A DNA stretch of 64,000 nucleotides from Setoptus koraiensis (lineage: Eukaryota; Arthropoda), in NCBI GenBank assembly GCA_048013815.1, contig CM106585.1, positions 4,030,001 to 4,094,000 of the forward strand. Reading direction: 5' to 3'. The notes below the pieces were generated by a model, which was not told the origin of the DNA, searched no databases, and saw only the letters and a program-made list of their open reading frames with translations. Both the position numbers and the translations under genes were made by a program. Of this stretch, positions 57,174 to 64,000 are shown in pieces. Within the stretch, counting starts at the first letter, position 1; each line of letters opens with the position of its first letter.

Positions 57174-59618
57174 CTAGATTTATCTATACGTGATTAAAGT
57201 ATATCAAAGTGAAAATTTTTCGATGAGGATCAAAGGCAGTCCTGACGTGATTTCTTGAAGGGCTTTCAACGAATGAGCGGACAAGATGGTTTTATAATGT
57301 ATTTCACTTAAGAGGAAAGAATGGGTGTTTCGATAGTTTGAAGTGTCTCTTTACCAAATCATTATCCTCGAGACAGTGACTTCTCCATTCGAAGAGGAAA
57401 ACTAGTTTCACCGACTGAACATTGCCTTAGACACATCATGTGACGCCATCCAATGAAGATGAATTCTGGGAATGTAAATCTCGTCAACATCGACATTGTT
57501 CAATATCTTGTCACTTGATCTCTGTGATCATTAGAATCATTGCGATACCGATGTCAATGTCGACTGATGCTTCAATTAATTAACTTTACGGCTTCATTCT
57601 ACTAATTGCCAGCAAGCAATTAGTAGAATGTTGCCACAGAGTTTCTTTGTATAAATGTGTGAGTTGTTAGAGATGTTCACGTAATGCCAAGATTGCCACC
57701 AAAGACGGGTTTTTCTTCTACGAACAGCGCGACAAAAATCGTTTTTTTTTTGCTCACTCAAAACATCGGGCCGATTGGAGTCGATCAAGGTTACATAAAT
57801 TGAATCACCAGACAACATGTTCTCATGCCTATGATGACGCATGGCTGCCACAGATATATAGTCGTTCCACCGGGTTTCGGAATGCGCCAGGTGAGGCCAG
57901 CGGCACCACAGGCGGCTTGAATTGTTGTCGCCTGTCGTTGTCGGTAGACCTGCTCGTGTTGTGTCGAGTTGTTTGTCTGTGAGAAAATTGAAACAAAAAT
58001 GAGAAAAAGACTGTAAGAGGCTACCAGACAGAAAAAAGAGAGATTTTCCAAGCGACGAAAGGCTAGCCAGACGCCAAAAAGAGAGCGAGTGACCGGCGGA
58101 TGTTTGGACGCCGATCGGGCCGACCGGAGAAATGGTCTTGGCACTCGTGTGCGGGCAGGTTGGTCGAGATTCGGGACAAAATAGGTAAGTTTTATTGATC
58201 AATGAGCCATTGCTGAGTAGCCATAATAGTTGTCATCATCGTCATCATCATTATCATCATTATCGGTAGTATTATTATCTAGTCATACCATGTATGTATG
58301 TATTGTTGTTATATATTGCTGTCATGTTATATTCATGTTATGTTATGTTGACAAATTATTGCTACTACCCCAGTGCTAAAGGTTAATAATTAGTAGTAAT
58401 ATATAAAGAGGCTGCTAGTAGGCAGATAGGACATATTAACGAGTTGAAAAAATTTGCTTGGCAATTGGTTTTTTGGATGTTTGGTTGCTACATATAGAAT
58501 ACAGCAGATTAGCAATAGTAGAGAATTTGTCTCAGATGAGGGATAAAAATTTGCACAGAACAGCATTGATTACAAATAGCATTGTTGTTGGTTCGTTCAA
58601 TAGCGGACATTTGTTGAGACAACGGACAACCGACAATTGACGTGTTCCGGTTGTTGGTGTTCGGACGGAGCGAAGAGGCGAATCGTATCAATTGCAGCCG
58701 GTTTGCGGGCCGATGTTTGTGGTGCCAGTTGTGGTGAGTGTATCAGTTTGGTTTGGTTCGTTTGCGTCTGGGCTGTCCCCAACAATCTCAAGAATGTCAC
58801 CCGCGGCACGAATGGCCCACACACATACACACACACACACACACACCTAATGGGGTCTAATCACACGAGATACGGCAACTATCGGAGAATCACTGCAACT
58901 AACCAACCAACAGGAAGTTGAGTCGCCACAACTCGCGCCAGGAAATTACTCGAGCGATCTCGTTGCAATTGCATCATTCGCAGGGTATCTCCAGTGTGTA
59001 AGTGTGTCTTGTTATGCGAAGACTATTCGTGGGCAGGGGGAAGGGGTGATATGTGAAGTTAGTGTGAGTATTTTTACTCTTGAGCGACCATAATGAGAAA
59101 TAGGCGATAGAGTTGAGCAAACGGATATACATGTCCGCGTATGGATATAGTTTTGTTAGTGTGTGTGTGTGTGTGTGTTGTCGATTGGATTGGGCCCAGT
59201 TGTATGGATTGATTGTTGTTGTTGCCGCTGATACTGGCCACTCATGCTGCAGATACCAACGCGATCCTCGAATGAGATTACGCCGTTCAATGTTGTCCTG
59301 AAATAACCCCGAAATAATTGTTGTTGTTATTGTGGTTGCCTCTGCTGACCACTATTGTTACGCCAACAAATTATCTATACTAATTATAACGCACGCGCCC
59401 CCGTCTATTAATTCCATCACCTATGCCTATAATTCCCATACTGTTTGCAAAAGTGCCACATTCCATGGATTGGATGGCTTGTTATAGTGAATGAATCAAG
59501 CCAGCATTGCGTTGATATCTCTGTGTGTAGCCTCTCTGTATCCATTGTATGTTTGTGTTGTTGTATGTTGTTGCATCATCTTATTATTGTGTTGTTAAAC
59601 GTTTAAACGTTGGCCCAA
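57174..59618. other. Noncoding region with microsatellites
   Basis: No supported gene. The minus-strand frame 58202-57594 (202 codons) and the overlapping 58144-57791 have no recognisable domain and overlap each other in different frames. GT/CA runs occur at 58810-58845 and 59158-59180, and an ATC/ATT triplet run at 58235-58265. The region 58590-58930 is richer in GC but has no convincing exon. Confidence 0.4.
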
Positions 59619-60515
59619 TCAACGTTTGCCATAATAAGGCGTATAGCCACTCATAAGGCTAGGCGACGATGCAAACACATTGCTTAGCGAGCTTGCTGAC
59701 ATTCCCGATCCGGCGCCGAACAGCGGGCTGCTCGACGATTGACCATACGTAGACCCGAAGCCTGTTCCGTATGCGCTGGCGCTAGCCGGCCCGAAGCTGG
59801 CTGGCGAGAAGGAGCCCAGCGAATTTGTGGACATTGTTGATAGTGGCGACATGGCGGTCATCGGGCTGGGAAAGGACATGCTGGGGTATCCGCCGAAGCT
59901 GCCCGGACCAAAGGCGCTGCTGCTCGCGGAAAGGGACGAACGAGAGAAATTAGAATCATCATCATTTTTAGTAACTCACATATATATTATATAATCGCAA
60001 TTGCAATCTATCTTTGACTACCTGATCTATCTACAATTACAACTCTTTGATCATATCGAGCCTGATGCATTGGCTCGCCATCAGATATCGCCGTGCAATA
60101 TGTGGCCGTCAGATTGCAAGATTGCAGACGCGCAACCAGAACATTATTAATGGGTTGCAAATTGATTGGTTGGGCATACTCACTAGAAGGACGGATATCT
60201 CATGAATGGGTTCATGGCGGACATCATTGGTGTCATTTGTTGCTCGTTTGAATCACCTGTTGCCGCTGCGTCTGAGTCATTTGAATCGCTATTGCTGTTA
60301 CTGTTGCTGTTTGAATTTCCATTTGAGTTACTGTTTGAATTTGAGTTGCTGTTTGAGTTAGAGCCGCCAACAATGGATTGTAGAAAATCTTGCAAACGTC
60401 CGCACTCAACTCCTTGCGGTGGCCACAGGCAAGCTAGACAAATTAGGCACAAGCTCAAACTGATTGAGGCCGTCTTGACGATGCTCTTGTTGTTGTTATT
60501 CCTTTGATGAGACAT
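59619..60515 (-). CDS. Secreted Gly/Ser/Asn-rich protein ending in Gly-Lys-Arg (exons 60515-60184, about 59919-59619)
   Basis: Exon 1 has a signal peptide (SLSLCLICLACLWPPQGVEC), a short helix (GRLQDFLQSIVGG), then a Ser-Asn repeat and MTPMMSAMNPFMRYPSF. A good donor (GTGAGTAT) follows at 60183. In exon 2 the acceptor is either of two AGs (exon start 59922 or 59919), and both keep frame and give YSAFGPG or YSSAFGPG. Exon 2 is Gly/Ser/Phe/Tyr-rich (SFGPASASAYGTGFGSTYG) and ends GYTPYYGKR. The composition suggests a structural secreted protein such as cuticle, silk-like or glue. The GKR end looks like an amidation and dibasic-cleavage signal of neuropeptide precursors, but only one such site exists. 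Family unknown. Confidence 0.65.
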
Positions 60516-63500
60516 TGTGTGTGTTAATTGGGTTGATTTGTTTGTTTTGGGCGAATGTGTTGCTGTTGGTAGATTGCACCTCGGTATTGACTACTCAATG
60601 TGTTGACTGTTGATTGTGTGTCGTGCTCGGTAAACAGTTCGGTGTCTGGATGACGAATGACAATTGACGACAGTTGAAAAGAAATGTTTGAGAGGAGATA
60701 TTTGAGAGGAGAGAGATAGATGGATGTTAGTCGAGTGACTGGACTGAAATGACTGGACGGTGATGGATATGATGATAGCTTTGATAGGGATCATTAGAGT
60801 ATTGGCAACTCACTCACACTGATATATTTGTGACTTTGAAAAGGGGCTCTTATATGACACTATTAGTTAAGAAGATTTCCTATTTGTCGCTGGCTGTCTC
60901 TGTTGTTGTTGTTGTTGTTGTTGTTGTTGTCTAACTGTAAAACTGTCGCACACGATTCAGACTGGCTGACAAACCGACTGCTGCTCAGGTGAGTAGGTGG
61001 TAGCCTAAAAGTTTGCCAGTGAGCGGCTATTGTTTTAGCAATGGACAAAACAATGATGTGACTGTTATAATTTGTTTGTGTAACCGACACTGCCAGATAC
61101 ACTGACACATGGGCGGGTTCACCTGTTGTTGTTGGCTAATTTTTGACTAAACTACAACTGCTGCTACCTAACAGTGCAAATATTTGCTGGCTTTCATATA
61201 TCTGACTGGTCGGTGCTGCTGTCAAACACTGACTGCTTACAGTGGCAGCAATATAATTGATTTGTTCATAGGAGTCACGAAGCATCAAGCATCACAAACT
61301 GGTTGCTGCAAGTGGGGCGCACAGTCGCTCCGAGGTGTATCTATGTCACTTACACAGGTATGCTGTTGGTGTCGCTGTTGTTGTTGCCGTTGTTGTTGTT
61401 GCCGCTGGATAGTTTACATACGGCCTAGTGATGCAATAGTTGCAATTGTTGTTGTGCTGTGTCGAAATATTGCATACATACATATATATATTATATTGTT
61501 TTCTTCTCTGCTTGCTGCTTGCTATACATAAGCTACAAGCTCGCAAGCGATAATTACCTGTATATCGGAGTGCATTGAACATGACGTTACGTCTTGGGCC
61601 AGCCCCCGAGCATCGGAGAGAGTTTTTACCTGCGACTCTGTCTCACACCGCCACTTTGCCTCCTTGTTTGTGTGTGTGTGTGTGTGCGTTTTGGAGAGAG
61701 AGAGAAGAAATTTACAAACAAGTGGCAGTTTATCTAGTTCATTTAGAAGAAGAAGAGAGCCTGCAATGTTGCGGGATTTTGTGTGTGGTGGCGCAGCAAA
61801 ATTTGCAAATATATCTCTACTTTCATATCGCCGTTGCCGTTGTTTGGCCACATTCGAAGCGGCGACACCATGTCAGACACCACACACAGTTACACAACAG
61901 CAACAACAATAATTATAATAGTCGCTGTTGTCACCATCATTACTCAAGCCAAGCAAGTAGCTCGAGAGGCCGAGCGATAGCTTCTTCTGACTGCAGCGGC
62001 ACAACAGCAACAACAGCCACAGCAACAACAACAACAACAACAACGACAACGACAACAACAACAACAACAACAACGACGACGACTAGCAAAAGCAGCGGCG
62101 AAAAACTGGTCACCTTTTTAGCCCCAGCAGCAGCTCTCCGAATTCTTCTTTGTTCGTTCGTTTGTTTGTTTGTCGCTGCTGGCGTTGTTGTCGTCGTCGT
62201 CGTTATTCAGTGCGACAGGTGAGCTAAACTGACAAGCTTGTCAGTTTCAGTCGTACACACACATACATGCAGCGAACACAGCGAACACAGTGACAGTTAC
62301 AGTTACTGGCCAGCGAACAGGCCAGTATTGATCGTTGAGCGAGATAAGCTAACTCAATGATCCAAAGAGACTGTACTACTCTACTATCATCAAGAGGGGT
62401 TCTCCGGCGAACACTTGTCTCGCCGGTGCCTTGCCTCGCCGGTGCCCTCCCTCACCTGTGCCACACTCACCTGTGTGCAACAGTGTCTCAACTTGAGTTA
62501 CCGTTACTCGTTCGTTGCGACGAAAACAGAGTTGCCAATAGTGGCAACAGCAACACTTGTTGCACACATGGTCACACACCATGGGAGAATCTATCCATCA
62601 TCATCATGTAAAATCATCATTGTTTGTATTCACCGTTACCGTTTTTGCAGTAGCGGCCTCCAGCGCACTGCCACCGCTTGCAAGCTACACAGCGGCCAAT
62701 CGCTACTCAACCAACTGACTTTATGTAAAGCTATTCACCTGGCCAGTGCTTTACATAGAGCTTTACATGGAGCTTTACATAAAATAAAGTTGAGCGCATT
62801 TTCTTGAAACGATTCTATACAAACATAAAGTGATATTGCCCAATGTTGAGCACTGCAACAATGATGACGGCAACAAGCCCACGATGCTGCTGCGGTGGAC
62901 AGTTACACAAAAACGTCGTTTAATATAGCAACATCTTGCCCACTCAGCTCACTACTGTCACTCTGACTGTCACTCTGTCTGCTCAGGTAATAGGCAAATT
63001 TTACCACCATTTGTCTGATACTAATGGACCAGTTGAAAAGAATTTTGCAGTTTACATATTACACACTGTTAGTAGTGGTAGTCGTGGTGGTGGTGGTGGT
63101 GGTGGTAGATGTAGCAAGCGCACTAACGGTAGTAGCAGGGCCAGCAAAGGCAGAAATAGAAGTGGACGCAAGTGGCAGAAGTAAAAGTAAAAGTAGCACT
63201 CATACAAGTAGTTGTAATGGTGGTCATATACAGCCGTCGTTGTTGTGCTCAACAACAACACATGCGAATTATTTTATTTGAGCATTTGAGCATCTGAGCA
63301 TTTTAGTATTTGAGTAAACACGGCCAGCTAGCCAGATTTGTGCCTCTAGTTGTTGTTGTTGTTGTTGCTGCTGCTGCTGCTGTTGTGAGCACCACCAATA
63401 AGGCAAATCTTCATTACTACCACTGAGGTATCTATGAGCGGTTGTTGACGCCACTGTTACGCTACTCTCAACTAGCTAACTGCAAGCAACCAGGCTAGCC

Positions 63501-64000
63501 AATGACCATGTTGTCGGTTACGTAATTGTCCTGGCTACCTGTCTAGTGAGACATTATAATAACAGTTTGTACAACATTGTAGGAGGCACAATCTATATAA
63601 AATTTCTTCTATTTCTTATCCTCTGTGCGCTGCGTTCGAAATACAAACAATGATTATGGACACAACAGGGCATAAGCCGTTGCAATAACTACATCATCAT
63701 TATTATTATATACATCATCATTATCGCCATAGTTCTTCGCTGGTGTTGCTCGACAAAAGTCATGTGTGCGGGATCAACAACAGTAAGCCAGTAATAATAG
63801 TAACAACAATGTGCAAACGCAAATAGTATCAAACCAAACCTCTCGCTCAAACCGATCACTTGTCTCGATCTATTATCAGGTAATAATATAACAGTAACTT
63901 GAACTCGAGTCACTTCAAGTCACTCACCAAAATACATGATGCTCGAGCAAACATTGTTGCATGCGGCCGCGGTCTACACAAATCATAATTTGAGTGACCT
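60516..64000. other. Right-hand noncoding, microsatellite-rich region
   Basis: No supported gene. GTT/CAA runs occur at 60900-60930, 61375-61405, 61995-62085 and 63348-63385. A run of GTGGTG is at 63075-63105, and ATC/ATT runs at 63690-63725. Near 62745-62780, AGCTTTACAT recurs and pairs with ATGTAAAGCT at 62723-62732, so a small hairpin is possible. The frame at 61575-62222 is dominated by polythreonine from the CAA run and is not called. Confidence 0.4.

Noticed and set aside
57594-58202. Minus-strand frame of 202 codons
   Set aside because: No recognisable domain, no signal peptide, and a second frame of similar quality overlaps it.
61575-62222. Plus-strand frame of 215 codons
   Set aside because: About a third is polythreonine from a CAA run, and the rest changes character abruptly.

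Overview
The window is eukaryotic nuclear DNA from an animal, most likely an arthropod and possibly a mite or other chelicerate (low-confidence inference). The grounds are an ecdysozoan-style gene set (Plexin A, a HIF prolyl hydroxylase, glycerol kinases, a neuroglian fragment), short GT-AG introns (about 99-264 bp where they can be placed), and very dense CAA/CAG/GTT microsatellites. There are no bacterial operons, and I saw no tRNA, rRNA or CRISPR array.

Left part (1-14 kb). After about 3 kb with no gene comes an intact 725-codon open frame on the minus strand (2968-5145). It encodes a flavivirus-NS5-like RNA-dependent RNA polymerase, an endogenous non-retroviral RNA virus fossil that still looks whole. 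Next are a perfect 23-bp hairpin (5740-5789) and a plus-strand secreted-protein gene or pseudogene (6212-6561), whose cysteine pattern matches a gene 45 kb away (51151-52227). Plexin A follows (13433 down to 6864, minus), a full semaphorin receptor encoded in only two visible coding exons.

Middle (14-33 kb). About 19 kb holds no gene I can support. It is GC-rich and packed with short tandem repeats, microsatellites and small perfect hairpins. The many open frames there are low-complexity translations.

33-46.5 kb. Two paralogous glycerol kinase genes lie in the same orientation (33462-36574 and 44482-46484) with identical exon structure. Both introns 1 are 159 bp, and a 203-bp coding stretch is identical between them. 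Between them, on the opposite strand, lies a HIF prolyl hydroxylase (EGLN/fatiga type, 39441-37933) with long polyglutamine tracts. A long imperfect inverted repeat of about 730 bp sits in the convergent gap between the first kinase and this gene.

46.5-57.2 kb. This is an AT-richer cluster of small secreted-protein genes, mostly on the minus strand, with local segmental duplications. It contains two near-identical acidic secreted proteins, three copies of a flanking segment, two unrelated cysteine-containing secreted proteins, a two-exon Ser/Asn-rich protein with an N-proximal hydrophobic segment, an orphan neuroglian exon (transmembrane and cytoplasmic start), and a stand-alone activin type II receptor ectodomain with no kinase.

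57-64 kb. This stretch is repeat-rich with one supportable gene, a two-exon secreted Gly/Ser/Asn-rich protein ending in Gly-Lys-Arg (60515-59619). The rest is microsatellite-rich and apparently noncoding.

How the genes might work together: plexin, neuroglian and activin receptor are cell-surface signalling genes, but only plexin looks complete here. The glycerol kinases are metabolic and the prolyl hydroxylase is the oxygen sensor of the HIF pathway. I see no sign that these neighbours form a functional unit. The clustered secreted genes look like a locally expanding, fast-evolving family neighbourhood.
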